A stretch of DNA of 64,000 nt from Rhodopirellula europaea 6C (GCF_000338295.1 NZ_ANMO01000120.1:62001-126000); one strand, 5' to 3'; positions 17,568 through 27,376 are shown, counted from the stretch's first letter. Made by a program: numbers and translations. Notes: a model not told the origin generated them from the letters alone.

Positions 17568-17660
17568 AATTGGGAATGAGGAATTGGGAATGAGGAATGG
17601 AACGGGGGATAGGACGAAGTTTCCTGTCCCCCATTCCCGGTTCCCCATTTCTTAATGAGC
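17568..17660. repeat. Heptameric repeats forming an imperfect hairpin
   Basis: aattggg, aatgagg, aattggg, aatgagg and aatggaa run from 17568 to 17602. Inverse copies (cccccattcccggttcccc) at about 17627-17647 can pair with them around a short centre. Confidence 0.65.
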
Positions 17661-17996
17661 GTGCTTGGTCTCGAAGCCGTGCTTCTTCAACCAGCTCTCC
17701 CATTGGTGGGCTTCGTTGTGACTCTTGAGAGCCAACTGCTGCCACTTCGGGCAGCGGTAATTGACGTCGGTGTGACCGCCGTGCGAGCCGACCTTCACTT
17801 CGCAGCGAAGCGTCTTCAGCGTTTTGACCAGTTTGTCGCCCTGGTCACCTTCGGCATGCGTGGTTTTCCACTTTTCCAAGCGGTATTCGACCAGTTCTTT
17901 TGCCGCCGCGTTTGGCTCGTTAGCGTGAACCAACATGCTGCCCATCGCGACCGATGCGACCAGAGCTGCGACTGCGAGTATCCGTACATTCAACAT
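17652..17996 (-). CDS. Small exported protein with a single WK/H domain
   Basis: 114 residues. The start at 17996 is chosen because GGAGG is 7 nt upstream; another ATG lies only 2 nt after it. A signal peptide (MLNVRILAVAALVASVAMG) precedes one copy of a domain also present twice in the protein at 33435-34115. Shared features, in order, are EKWKTTH, LVKTLKTLRCEVKVGSHGGH, DVNYRCPKW, H-x3-HQWESWLKKHGFE and a terminal KHAH. It is not a family I can name. Conserved His, Cys and Trp and its place between two RND systems suggest periplasmic metal handling. Confidence 0.7.
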   Translation of the reverse strand: MLNVRILAVAALVASVAMGSMLVHANEPNAAAKELVEYRLEKWKTTHAEGDQGDKLVKTLKTLRCEVKVGSHGGHTDVNYRCPKWQQLALKSHNEAHQWESWLKKHGFETKHAH

Positions 17997-18127
17997 TGAC
18001 ATTCCTCCGTGGGAGTCTTCTCGAAACAAACAACCATCGTTTCGGCAACGCACCGAAACGGCAAACTAATTTGCCCATTGAAGCGGGCAATCACGAGGAA
18101 CCGTTCCTCGTACCAGTGTTTCATCTT

Positions 18128-21100
18128 TCACGTCGCGACCACTGGTTCGGCAGGCGTGTGGACGGTGCCGCTGGATTCCGTACTCTCCAACCCTTCCAAA
18201 TGGTCTCGCACGATTTGCTTTCCGGCACCCTGACCGATCGTCCAAAACAACGCCGGTCGGACGAAGAATTCCGCCAGCGTGCTCGTTAGCAATCCGCCGA
18301 CAATCACAGTCGCGATCGGGTACAGAATCTCTTTACCGGGTTCGCCCGCCGCGAGTGCCAGCGGCAACAATCCGATGCCAGACGTCAGTGCGGTCATCAA
18401 CACCGGAGCCATCCGTTCTTGGCCCGCTCGGCGCACCATTTCGCGAGTCCATGATTCGCCCTCGTGCTCGACCAAATGGATGTAGTGATTGAGCAGCAAG
18501 ATGCCGTTGCGACTAGCAATCCCGCATAACGAGATAAAGCCGACCATTGCCGCTACAGTCAGGTTTTGATCCGTGATGACCAGCGCCGCGACTGCTCCGA
18601 TGAAAGCGGTTGGCAGCGCAACCAAGACTTGCATGGAGAAATTGATGTTACCAAATAGCGTGTATAACACCAGGAACATACCCAGCAGCGCAACGCTCGA
18701 AAGAATCAACAAACGACGCGAAGCTGATTGTTGGCTCTCAAACTGTCCGCCGTATTCGAGAAAATAACCAGGCGGCAATTCCATATCGGCGAGTTCGGTT
18801 TTAATGTCTCCCACAGCGTCGACGACTCCGCGTTCGGAAACGTTGGCTTGCAGCACGATCCGGCGACGAACCTGTTCTCGCTTGATCATGTTTGGACCGC
18901 CGCTTTCATAGATATTGGCGACCGAATCGAGCGGCACCATCCCGCCGTCGGGAAGCGGGACCGCGAGACGTTTGAGCTTGCTGACATCTTCGCGGTACGG
19001 TTCGTCCATGCGGACCATCAGGTCAAAGGTTCGCTGACCCAGCAGCACTTGGCTGACGACCGTCCCGTTCATCGCTGTTTCGACCAACTCCATTACGTCA
19101 GCAGGCTGCAAACCGTTCTGGTTCAGCGCCGCACGATTGAGTTCGATACGAAGCTGCGGAATATTGGTCTGTTGTTCAATGACGACGTCGGTCAATCCCT
19201 CGACACCGGCGATGCGTTGCTTCATCTCTTCGGCTTTGTTCCGTAACACGTCCAAATCGTCACCGAAGAGTTTGATGCCGATCTGAGCTTTGACACCCGA
19301 GATCATGTGGCTGATCAAGTGCGCGAGCGGTTGCTCGGTGCTGGAGACAACGCCGGGAATGTCCTCCATCGTCTCGCGAATTGTTTCGAGCGTCTTCTCG
19401 CGATCGGCATCGTCTTCCATTTCCAGGAACAACTCGGTCACGTTGACACCTTCGGCATGCTCGTCTAGCTCGGCTCGGCCCGTTCGGCGAGCGACCGACT
19501 TGACCGACTCAATTTCCATCAATCGTTCTTGCACGGTGACGCCGATCTTGTTGCTGGTGGCCAACGATGTTCCCGGCGCGAGCAGAGCGTTCACCTGAAC
19601 GGCACCCTCGTTGAACGGCGGCAGAAAATCACTCTCCAGTTGTGTCACCGCAAACACCGCGAACGCGACCATCACAGCAGCCACACCAAGAACAGGGCCG
19701 GCGAATCGCGTGCTGAATCCGATAGCGAGTCCCGCCAGTCCCTTCAGGCCCTCAAGCAATCGGCCCTCTTCGGCCTCCTCGCCGCCGAGCATCCATTCCG
19801 TTACCAGCAGCAGCACCCAAACCGTGGGCGTCAAAGCGATCGTCCACCAAAACGGATCACCGGGCATTTCAAATGGCAAATGCAAAATGTGAATCGCTCG
19901 CGGCACGACCCAGTACATGGTGAGTGCGGCGATGCCTAACGCCAAAACTGGAACGACAAACCGCCAGACCTTTTTGCCGACAAGCAACAACGACGCCAGC
20001 ACGGGTGTGACCGTCAATGAAACGCCCAGTGAGGCGACTAGCGAAACCACATAGCCCATCGCAAGCGGCACGAACAGCTTGCCTTCCATTCCTTCGAGTG
20101 CGAAAAGTGGAATGAAGACGAGCACCACGATTGCCGTTCCGTACACCACGCTACTTCGTACTTCGATGCTGGCTTCGTAGACGACTCGCAGCACCGGTCG
20201 CGGATATTCCGCATGGCGATTCTCTTTTAACCGCCGGAAGATGTTCTCAACGTCAACGATCGCATCATCAACCAATTCTCCGATTGCGACCGCAAGGCCA
20301 CCAAGCGTCATCGTGTTGATTGACAATCCGAACGCAGCGAATACGCAAGCAGTGGAAATGATCGAAAGCGGAATCGCCGTCAGCGTGATGAACGTGGTGC
20401 GGAAGTTCAGCAAGAACAGGAACAAAATGACCAGAACCAGCACACCCCCATCGGCGAGAGCTTCAATGACGTTTTCGATTGCTCTGTCGATGAACGAACG
20501 CTGCGAGTAAACGTTGGCGATCCGAATATCGTCTGGCAACGAAACTTTCAGTTCTTCCAATGCTGCGGCGATCGCGGTGTCGACCGCACGTGTGTCACTG
20601 CCAGGCTGTTTGTTGATGGTCAAAACGACGGCTGGCCCACCTTCGACCGTACCATCTTCGGTTCGCAGGAAGGTCGACGAGTCACCTCGCATGACTTGCG
20701 GGCCTTCGATGACTTTCGCGATATCGGCCAGGGTGATCGGACGACCTTCGCGCATCGTGATCGTGACCTGACGCAGGTCTTCAAGGCTGCTGATTCGCCC
20801 CAACCCTCGGACCAACAACTCGTTCGCACCGCGTTCGTCAAGATATCCGCCGGTCGCGTTCAAGTTTGACCGCGAGACGGCTCGGTGGACTTCATCCATC
20901 GAAATGCCAAAGTTTCGCAGTGCATCCGGATCAACCAGCACTTGATACTGCATCCGCCCACCGCCCATCGTGAAGACTTGCGAGACACCAGGAATCGTCA
21001 GCAAGCGTTGACGCACAGCCCAGTCCGCGAGCGTGCGAACTTCCATCGGTTCGGTCACATCGCCTTCACTCCACATGCCGTACATCAGAATCTGGCCCAT

Positions 21101-21505
21101 GATCGACGAGATCGGCGCGAGCGTCGGCTTCACACCATCAGGCAGATTCTCCGAGGCAAGCTGTAACCGTTCATTGACGATCTGACGATCGTTGTAGATG
21201 TCGGTATTCCAAGCGAACTCCACGTAGATCACGGACAATCCGATACCGCTACTGCTACGCACCGCTTCGACGCCGCTAGCTCCATTGAAAGCGGTCTCCA
21301 GAGGAAAGGTGATCAGCGCCTCGACCTCCTCAGGAGCCATTCCAGGCGCTTCGGTCATCACCACCACGCGCGGACGGTTCAAGTTCGGGAACACGTCAAT
21401 CGGCAACTGCAACGACTGCCACGCCCCCACACCGAGCATGATGGCCGCGACCGCGAGAACAATCAGGCGATTGTTCAACGAAAATTGAATGATTCTGTCT
21501 AACAT
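18128..21505 (-). CDS. HME-type RND efflux pump with enlarged central loop
   Basis: 1125 residues, about 80 longer than the CzcA-like pump in this window. The TM4 signature is AIGELVDDAIVDVEN (Glu410, Asp413, Asp414, Asp418, Glu420), different from the DFG type and from the CusA type, so this is a third HME subgroup whose metal I cannot assign. The extra length lies after TM6: two added hydrophobic stretches (VVPVLALGIAALTMYWVV and WWTIALTPTVWVLLLV) separated by about 25 residues, then an acidic GGEEAEEG. Its adaptor gene lies 40 bp upstream. Confidence 0.9.
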   Translation of the reverse strand: MLDRIIQFSLNNRLIVLAVAAIMLGVGAWQSLQLPIDVFPNLNRPRVVVMTEAPGMAPEEVEALITFPLETAFNGASGVEAVRSSSGIGLSVIYVEFAWNTDIYNDRQIVNERLQLASENLPDGVKPTLAPISSIMGQILMYGMWSEGDVTEPMEVRTLADWAVRQRLLTIPGVSQVFTMGGGRMQYQVLVDPDALRNFGISMDEVHRAVSRSNLNATGGYLDERGANELLVRGLGRISSLEDLRQVTITMREGRPITLADIAKVIEGPQVMRGDSSTFLRTEDGTVEGGPAVVLTINKQPGSDTRAVDTAIAAALEELKVSLPDDIRIANVYSQRSFIDRAIENVIEALADGGVLVLVILFLFLLNFRTTFITLTAIPLSIISTACVFAAFGLSINTMTLGGLAVAIGELVDDAIVDVENIFRRLKENRHAEYPRPVLRVVYEASIEVRSSVVYGTAIVVLVFIPLFALEGMEGKLFVPLAMGYVVSLVASLGVSLTVTPVLASLLLVGKKVWRFVVPVLALGIAALTMYWVVPRAIHILHLPFEMPGDPFWWTIALTPTVWVLLLVTEWMLGGEEAEEGRLLEGLKGLAGLAIGFSTRFAGPVLGVAAVMVAFAVFAVTQLESDFLPPFNEGAVQVNALLAPGTSLATSNKIGVTVQERLMEIESVKSVARRTGRAELDEHAEGVNVTELFLEMEDDADREKTLETIRETMEDIPGVVSSTEQPLAHLISHMISGVKAQIGIKLFGDDLDVLRNKAEEMKQRIAGVEGLTDVVIEQQTNIPQLRIELNRAALNQNGLQPADVMELVETAMNGTVVSQVLLGQRTFDLMVRMDEPYREDVSKLKRLAVPLPDGGMVPLDSVANIYESGGPNMIKREQVRRRIVLQANVSERGVVDAVGDIKTELADMELPPGYFLEYGGQFESQQSASRRLLILSSVALLGMFLVLYTLFGNINFSMQVLVALPTAFIGAVAALVITDQNLTVAAMVGFISLCGIASRNGILLLNHYIHLVEHEGESWTREMVRRAGQERMAPVLMTALTSGIGLLPLALAAGEPGKEILYPIATVIVGGLLTSTLAEFFVRPALFWTIGQGAGKQIVRDHLEGLESTESSGTVHTPAEPVVAT

Positions 21506-21545
21506 TTTGATCCCTCAGTAGTTTTGGTTTGGCAAAGCGAACAAC

Positions 21546-23099
21546 TCAGTGGTTGTGCCCTGCGTGGGGATCAATGGCACCGCCAGACTTATTCTTCAGC
21601 GCCATTTGCAACTGGTGCGCGCCGCTGACGGCGATCGACTGTCCCGGCCAAACTTGGCCATCGTTTTTGATCGCGACGTTAAGGGAGTCCGACGCTAAAA
21701 CCTCAACCGCGACACGGTCGAAGTGATCATTGTTTTCAACGAACACAAATCGCTCGGGACCTTCCTCGGCGACCGCTTCCTTAGGGACAACAATTGCATT
21801 GTCAAAACCAGCGACCGGAACACGAACCTGCAACCGTTGGCCAGGTTTGTAACGCCAACTGACATACTGTTGCTCACCAATCTTTTCTGACCGCTCGATC
21901 TCATTGGTTAACGAAACGTAGAACGGTAAAGCCCGCGAAACGCGATCGACCTCGTTGCCGATGTAGACGATCTTCAAACCTTTGATGAGTTCGGGCTTAC
22001 CTTCTCGCGATTCGATGACGGCTTGCAGCTCCGCTCCGCTTTGCGAAGCTTCCTGCAGGGCGAGACCGTCTCGTTGGTAGGCGTGTCCTTCGATTAAAAT
22101 CTGGCTGTAGTCAGAAAGCTGGCCGAGCTTCTGGCCCGCTTGGACCGATTCACCTCGGCTGACATCCAATTGGGTTACCAGGAATTCTGCGTCGATATGT
22201 GCCGGATGCGGTATCGGCGGCGGCTGCATGGAAGCAAACCTCGCACTCGTCGATACAGTCCGATTCTGTGCTTGGGAGTTTGCCGACGGCCATTGCGGCG
22301 AAGACTCATGCAGCGATTCATGATGCAGTGAACGATCGGCATGGAGCGTCGGAGCGAAAATCGTGACCTCGCGAATCAGCTCTCGCGTTTGCTCGATACT
22401 CTGAACTTGGCTTTGAGTTAAACCGTGCAGCAGCATGGATTGTTTCGCCGCACCCAAGTTGGCCATCAACTTGTCACGCTCGTATTCACGTGTGAGCAGG
22501 GTCTTTCCGGCGATGGCCCCCGTCCCGGAAAGGGAAGTCAGCCGAGTGATCTCGCGTTTTTCAACATCCAGTTCGCCTAGTGAGGCTAAGAATTGTTCTT
22601 GCGTTTCGACAAGGTCTTGATGGGTCAACCGCAGGGTAAACATCGGCCGGCCGCTTTTGAGCAACTCACCTCGCGACACGTTGATCGCGTTGATCACGCC
22701 AGTCAGGGGTGAAGTGATCGCGACGTGTGTTCGCCCGGGCCAGTCGGCTACCGCGGCGGGAACCTCGATGTATTCATTGAACTGACCGACCGAAACGGCT
22801 TGCGTCGTGAGCTTCAAGTTGGCACGAGCTTGAGCACTCAGTTCGATCGAATTTGATTCGTCGTGGCCTTCGTGCCCATGGTCATGTCCCTCGTGGTCAT
22901 CATGCCCCTCGTGATCGTCGTGACCGCCTTCGCCGTGGTCGTGTCCTTCATGACCGGCTTCTTCGGCCGCAGCCACCAGCCCCAACTTTTGCGGAAAGTC
23001 GGTGAAGGCAAACCCACCAACGACGATCGCGATCGCAATCGCGAAGACCGTCAACACAGGGCCAAGCAAACGCTGTAGCCAATTTTTCAATTTGGACAT
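21546..23099 (-). CDS. RND periplasmic adaptor with His-rich N-terminal segment
   Basis: 517 residues from the ATG at 23099 (MSKLKNWLQ); the upstream open frame runs through heptamer repeats and is not credible as protein. An N-terminal anchor (about 10-30) is followed by a dense His/Asp/Gly stretch (about 45-75), a likely metal-binding site, and then barrel-sandwich, hairpin and beta-barrel domains as in CusB/CzcB proteins. An internal segment (about 265-310) rich in Ser, His, Pro and Gln interrupts the fold and looks low-complexity. It ends in HAGHNH. The pump gene follows. Confidence 0.88.
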   Translation of the reverse strand: MSKLKNWLQRLLGPVLTVFAIAIAIVVGGFAFTDFPQKLGLVAAAEEAGHEGHDHGEGGHDDHEGHDDHEGHDHGHEGHDESNSIELSAQARANLKLTTQAVSVGQFNEYIEVPAAVADWPGRTHVAITSPLTGVINAINVSRGELLKSGRPMFTLRLTHQDLVETQEQFLASLGELDVEKREITRLTSLSGTGAIAGKTLLTREYERDKLMANLGAAKQSMLLHGLTQSQVQSIEQTRELIREVTIFAPTLHADRSLHHESLHESSPQWPSANSQAQNRTVSTSARFASMQPPPIPHPAHIDAEFLVTQLDVSRGESVQAGQKLGQLSDYSQILIEGHAYQRDGLALQEASQSGAELQAVIESREGKPELIKGLKIVYIGNEVDRVSRALPFYVSLTNEIERSEKIGEQQYVSWRYKPGQRLQVRVPVAGFDNAIVVPKEAVAEEGPERFVFVENNDHFDRVAVEVLASDSLNVAIKNDGQVWPGQSIAVSGAHQLQMALKNKSGGAIDPHAGHNH

Positions 23100-23112
23100 G
23101 GGGAAACCCTGC

Positions 23113-23147
23113 AATGGGGAATGAGGAATTGGGAATGAGGAATGGAG
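23113..23147 (+). repeat. Heptameric degenerate repeat
   Basis: Five 7-mers: aatgggg, aatgagg, aattggg, aatgagg, aatggag. Confidence 0.7.
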
Positions 23148-23262
23148 AACTTGCAACGCGAGTGCGAGTTGCAATGCGCGCAGCGAGGTCCTCGATTCAT
23201 TCATTCAAAAGGATGATCGGGGTAAAAAGATGGAACGAGTTGAGTTCGAGAACGGTTTCCCT

Positions 23263-23292
23263 ATTCCCTATTTCTCATTCCCTACTTCCCCA
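23263..23292 (-). repeat. Heptameric repeat, inverse orientation
   Basis: On the minus strand ggaagta, gggaatg, agaaata, gggaata and gggaaac repeat the same motif inverted to 23113-23147, so the two tracts could pair across about 115 bp. Confidence 0.55.
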
Positions 23293-23294
23293 AC

Positions 23295-23849
23295 TCAAAT
23301 GATCCACGTGCAGAGAGAAGCACAGTGGGAGAGCGAGTCCGTCGCGACATTTACCGATCGCTGTTGCAACCGACGGGCCGCGAGCGAACTGACGAAACTC
23401 ATCATCGGATCGTGCTCGTAGCACACAAACGCAACCACAGGAGCGTCGATGATGAAGACGACGTCACTCGAAGGCACAAAGCTGCATTCTACTTCGCCGT
23501 GGCACCCCGGATGGTTTCCATCACAAGGCTGTGACTCGCAAGCACAACACGGAGCCACCAATTGGCTAACATTGTCGTACGCTTCGACCGTCTCGTCCTC
23601 GCCCGAGCAATCGTGGTCGTGACTACAACAATGGTCGGATTGGACACTTGGTAAATCGGTGCTCACACGAGCATGATCGCACCCGCCATGGCCATGGCTC
23701 CCACAAGCAGCAGCGTGATGCAGCGAACACCCGAAAATCAGGTGCAGCAGCAATGCGGCGACGGTGGTGAGACGACAAACGGCGGACACAAAAAGCCTTT
23801 CTATAGTGAGATTCCTGGTATTATCGGATCTTACAGCGAAAAGGTCCAT
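23295..23849 (-). CDS. Cys/His-rich exported protein with CTWII tail
   Basis: 184 residues, family not recognised. A hydrophobic segment (TVAALLLHLIFGCSL, about 29-43) follows a short basic N-terminus. The mature part has HH, CGSHGHGGCDHA, DHCCSHDHDC, CCACESQPCDGNHPGCHGEVEC and other Cys/His groups, and ends SLCTWII. It aligns along its length with the protein at 34321, including the leader (DLFAV versus DLFAL). It lies between the TolC-like gene and the adaptor gene, all on the same strand, so a metal-binding or sensing role for the export system is my inference. Confidence 0.65.
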   Translation of the reverse strand: MDLFAVRSDNTRNLTIERLFVSAVCRLTTVAALLLHLIFGCSLHHAAACGSHGHGGCDHARVSTDLPSVQSDHCCSHDHDCSGEDETVEAYDNVSQLVAPCCACESQPCDGNHPGCHGEVECSFVPSSDVVFIIDAPVVAFVCYEHDPMMSFVSSLAARRLQQRSVNVATDSLSHCASLCTWII

Positions 23850-23942
23850 ACCGATCAGGTGACGGCGGAAAATTTTCGCTGAACTTCCCAGACCTCCGGA
23901 TTAGCGAACGCATTCGCTCGTCGAAGCAGACGGGCCAACGGG

Positions 23943-25580
23943 CTACTGTTGACTGAACGTTAGGCCCCGTAGGCTGTCATCGCCGCTGTTGTCGACGACT
24001 GGGTCCAATGATCCCGTCAGGACATAGCCGTCAATGCGGGCACGGGCTTGGCCGAGCAATGCTTGGGCGGCGATGTATTGCAGGTTGGTCTCGAAGTACG
24101 TCCGCTGAGCGATCAGCACTTGCACATAGTTGGTTTCGCCAGCCTTATAGGCGATCTCCGACAGATCGAGCCCTTCTTGTGCGTTGGGCAGAATATCATT
24201 CGCATATTGATCGACGGCGGCCAGAGAGGCGTCAAAATCGCCGGCGGCGGTCGCTAACCGTGCCTTGATCGCGTTTTCAATCCGCTCGACTTCACGCGAC
24301 GCGCGAACATATTCTGCTCGGGCCGCAGAGATGTTCCCCTGGTTCTTGTTGAACACCGGGATCGGTGCACCAATCTGAAAATTGATCAAACCGTTGTCGG
24401 TTGCGTTGTCATAACCACTACCCAACGAGACATCCAGGTTGGGAATCGGCTGAACTTCGTGACGACAGATCAACGCTCTGGCCCGAGTCACTCGCGACTG
24501 GGCCGCTTGGTACTCGGGATTAGCAACGACAATGTTCGCCGCGACGCTATTCCAATCCATCGGCACTTCGTTTCGCGGCAACTCACCTTGCAGGTCGGTT
24601 GGTGCCATCTGGGGTGTTCCGGCGAATGCTACCAACTCACGCCAAGCGGCGTTAAAGCGGACTTTGGCTTGACGCAGTTGCAGGTCAATCTCGTTCTTCA
24701 GCACTTTGGCTTGCACGACATCCAGTTGTGACCCTTCCTCCGCTCGCTTCCGCAATTCAGCGAATTCAAGCCCCTGGTCCGATACTAATTGAAACTCTTG
24801 GATCAATTGCACGCGACGCTGTGCCGCCAAAGCGTCGTAGAATTTAACGCGAATATCTGTGGCAACTCGGTATTTCTGGGCTTCCAGATAAAACAGTTGA
24901 GCACGCATGGATTCATTCAACACGCTGCGATTGAGTGCCAACTTGTTGGCCGTGACGATTGTTTGTGAAATGAAAAACGTGTGCTGGTCGGTTCCCTGAT
25001 CGGCGAGTTGATTCGCTTGGTATCCGATGCTCGGATTGGCTCGCAGGCTCACTTGCGTGCGATATCCGGCCGCTTTCTGCGTGGTCGCAACCAACTCAGC
25101 AATGGTCGGGTTGTTCTGAAGGGCCAGCGACTCGAATTGCTCCAGCGTCATGCCGGTAGATTGGCCGAAATCTACAACCGGGCTGTCCAAAAAGATGGGT
25201 TCAGCCACTGTTGCCGTCCCGGAGTCTTCAAGCGACATCGCATCACGCAGAGACATCGGCGTGTCGTCCTCGTTGCTGTCGTCTCCTTCACCGTCCATGC
25301 TTTCGGTGTCGATTTCGGTATAAGCGACGGTTTGCACGCGGGGCTTTTGAGATGGAGAATGTGGTACCGGAGGCTGCAGCTCGCTGGTTGCAACTGCCAC
25401 TGCGGTCACATCGGTCGCTTGCCGCAAACTCGGCGTCGAAGCGACATGTTGCCCAAGAGTCTGACAGCCGGTCGTGAAACCCAATGCGGACAACAACAGC
25501 AGACGCCTAGCCCGCTTCGCCGTGGCAGAAATTGTCCTGCCGCGGGTTGTCTTGATACAGAATGGTCGTGTATTGGTCAC
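23943..25580 (-). CDS. TolC/CzcC-family outer-membrane efflux protein
   Basis: 545 residues. The start is a GTG at 25580 with AAGGAGG 8 nt upstream; the frame is open further but without a better site. The N-terminus has a likely lipoprotein signal ending in FTTGC. A low-complexity linker (to about 130) precedes two outer-membrane efflux repeats: LEQFESLALQNNPTIAEL opens the first, and the second runs from about 330 to 520 with GAPIPVFNKNQGNI. Such trimers form the outer-membrane duct for RND and ABC exporters. It is the only channel gene in the window, so it may serve several pumps. Confidence 0.9.
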   Translation of the reverse strand: MTNTRPFCIKTTRGRTISATAKRARRLLLLSALGFTTGCQTLGQHVASTPSLRQATDVTAVAVATSELQPPVPHSPSQKPRVQTVAYTEIDTESMDGEGDDSNEDDTPMSLRDAMSLEDSGTATVAEPIFLDSPVVDFGQSTGMTLEQFESLALQNNPTIAELVATTQKAAGYRTQVSLRANPSIGYQANQLADQGTDQHTFFISQTIVTANKLALNRSVLNESMRAQLFYLEAQKYRVATDIRVKFYDALAAQRRVQLIQEFQLVSDQGLEFAELRKRAEEGSQLDVVQAKVLKNEIDLQLRQAKVRFNAAWRELVAFAGTPQMAPTDLQGELPRNEVPMDWNSVAANIVVANPEYQAAQSRVTRARALICRHEVQPIPNLDVSLGSGYDNATDNGLINFQIGAPIPVFNKNQGNISAARAEYVRASREVERIENAIKARLATAAGDFDASLAAVDQYANDILPNAQEGLDLSEIAYKAGETNYVQVLIAQRTYFETNLQYIAAQALLGQARARIDGYVLTGSLDPVVDNSGDDSLRGLTFSQQ

Positions 25581-25815
25581 CGAGTATTCCTCCTTGAAAT
25601 AGATAAAACGACCAGCCTGCGGTACCCATCGGTTCCGCAACTACCGAATTTCAAGCAGAATCGTCCCAATCCGACATCGGACGCTATAACCAAGTACCGG
25701 TCATGAGGATTGCATCAGTCGCAAGACCGGATGGAGGGGCGCAGGACAGATTCTGTTCCAATCCCTTGCAATCGCCCAACAGCAAGCAGTCGGCGAACCG
25801 CTGCCGTCGACCGGC

Positions 25816-26572
25816 TCAGTGATGGCCGCCGTGGACGTGAGTCGTCGCGTGAGGGACGGCATCAACATGCGTCGTCGTATGAGGTACCGCGTCGACGTGT
25901 CCACCGCGTTGCCGATAATCGGTGTGCGTTGTGGTGTGCGGCAAGTAATCGGTGTGGGTTTGAGTATGCAGGTGCGGCTGCGGATAACTGGGGCGGAAAG
26001 ACTGATAAGGTTGAGCGTATCCAGACTGCTGCACGCCGTTGTGAATGTGGGTTTGGCCCTGACTGGGATAGGCAGTTTGCTGCTGTGGATAACCCTGCTG
26101 GACATAGCCTTTCTGCTGAATGTAATGACCTCGAGGGTAGCTCGGTTGCACATAGCCTTGCTGAACAACCGTGCCCGGCTGAATTACCGTGCCCGGCTGA
26201 ATTACCGTGCCCGGCTGAATTACCGTGCCCGGCTGAATTACCGTGCCCGGCTGAATTACCGTGCCCGGCTGAATTACCGGTCGTGCCGCGCGACAAACGC
26301 TGGGTCTGGTACGGCTGCGTAGCAATCGGGTGACTGCCGTGCGGTGTGACATGATCGAAAAGTGTTTGAGTGTGCGGAACACGATCGACGTGCGTCGTCG
26401 TGTGAGGAACCACGTCGACGTGCCCCTGGTGTCGAACGTAGTCGTTATGAGTGGTGGTTTGTTAAACGTTGTGCCCATGCGTCGTCGTGTGAGGAACAAC
26501 CCACTGAGCGCTAACTTGGGAAGTTCCCAAGAACGCCATCACCAATCCCACTGCCGTTGAGAAACATTTCAT
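25816..26572 (-). pseudogene. Broken gene for a His/Gln/Pro-rich exported protein
   Basis: From an ATG at 26572 there is a good signal peptide (MKCFSTAVGLVMAFLGTS, cleavage near VSAQ) followed by WVVPHTTTHGHNV and then TAA at 26462-26464. In the same frame, after the stop, the sequence continues in the same style (QTTTHNDYVRHQGHVDVV). A single C-to-T change of CAA would explain the stop. At about 26283-26300 the coding style moves to another frame, just before six 18-bp repeats reading VIQPGT, and continues as QQGYVQPSYPRGHYI and HTTTHVDAVPHATTHVHGGHH. So one nonsense and one frameshift break a protein of about 250 residues. Sequencing error cannot be excluded for the frameshift. Confidence 0.65.
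26171..26278 (-). repeat. Six perfect tandem 18-bp repeats
   Basis: Unit gtgcccggctgaattacc, six copies with no mismatch, preceded by a diverged copy. It encodes VIQPGT repeats in the broken gene. Slippage here is a plausible source of the frame change. Confidence 0.9.
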
Positions 26573-26884
26573 CTGATCGATTCCCTGAAAAGTGTAAATG
26601 GGGTTGGGTGATACAGTGCCGCCGTGGAACACGCCCCCGCGAGTCCTACTATGCCCTCGCGGGGGGAATGTCGCTACCAGCCCACAATCTAAGATGCATT
26701 GGATTCGTCCGCTGTACGAGTGTTGCTGGGAGGCAGTTGCTCAAGACTTGACGCGGGATTCGTCGATTGAGTAATTAAACAAATTCTGCGTTGGCATCGC
26801 GAAAAAAGATTGTTCCGGCGTGCCATCCATGCCGATTCATCCCTAAAACGCTTCCTATCCGATGAAACAACAAGAAGCTTCTTC
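26573..26884. promoter_or_regulatory. Divergent promoter region with a strong hairpin
   Basis: 312 bp without a gene, between the broken His-rich gene (-) and the Cys-rich gene (+). CCCCCGCGAG (26634-26643) and CTCGCGGGGG (26656-26665) form a perfect 10-bp stem with a 12-nt loop. It could be a transcription block between the divergent units or an RNA element. Confidence 0.45.
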
Positions 26885-27376
26885 ATGTTGAAAAGGTCTC
26901 ACAAACGAGTCGCTCGCACAGCCATGATGTGGCTGATGGTGGCGATGTTTGCGATGCCGACATCGTTAGTCCCAATCTGCCCCTGCACAACGGTCGCCGG
27001 CGAAAGCCAGTGTGGATGCGGTGCACTGGTCACCCAGTGCGACTCGACACAGGGAGCAGGTTGCTGTCACAACAGTCGCGCAAAGCAATCAAGTGAGATC
27101 GCCGCCGAGCGTGAATGTGGGATTGCTCTTTTCGGTTGTCACTGCGACGAACATTCCCCATGTCAGTGCCAGTGCGATCAGCGGAATGAGCAAGCCATCA
27201 ACAGCGGCGATCGAATCGTCGTTCGCCAAGCGGCTGAGCGTGTCATGGCGGTATCAGCGACGCTGCTTCCGTCATCAAATTTCAATGGTTCGTCCATGCG
27301 GACGCAGCCTTCGCCTTTGACGCACGCCAAAACGGCGCAGCAACGCTGCGCCACTCTCTCGCGTTTTCTGATTTGA
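26885..27376 (+). CDS. Cys-rich exported protein with RFLI tail
   Basis: 163 residues from the ATG at 26885 (MLKRSHKRVART); the frame also opens at a TTG at 26810. A hydrophobic segment (AMMWLMVAMFAMPTSLVPI) is followed by CPC, CGCG, CCHN and a dense CHCDEHSPCQCQCDQ region (about 95-110), then a linker and LSRFLI at the end. The tail and layout match the protein at 10289-10738 (CCHN, CRFLI). Function is unknown; exported metal binding is suggested by composition and by related proteins beside metal pumps. Here the downstream neighbours are a tiny lipoprotein and an anion transporter. Confidence 0.6.
   Translation: MLKRSHKRVARTAMMWLMVAMFAMPTSLVPICPCTTVAGESQCGCGALVTQCDSTQGAGCCHNSRAKQSSEIAAERECGIALFGCHCDEHSPCQCQCDQRNEQAINSGDRIVVRQAAERVMAVSATLLPSSNFNGSSMRTQPSPLTHAKTAQQRCATLSRFLI

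Noticed and set aside
26171-26278. Regular short repeats that might be a CRISPR array
   Set aside because: Units are 18 bp and directly adjacent with no spacers, and they encode a peptide repeat in the broken secreted-protein gene.
25710-26333. Long plus-strand ORFs over the 18-bp repeat region
   Set aside because: They are shadows: the repeat simply stays open in several frames, and the signal peptide and sensible composition are on the minus strand.
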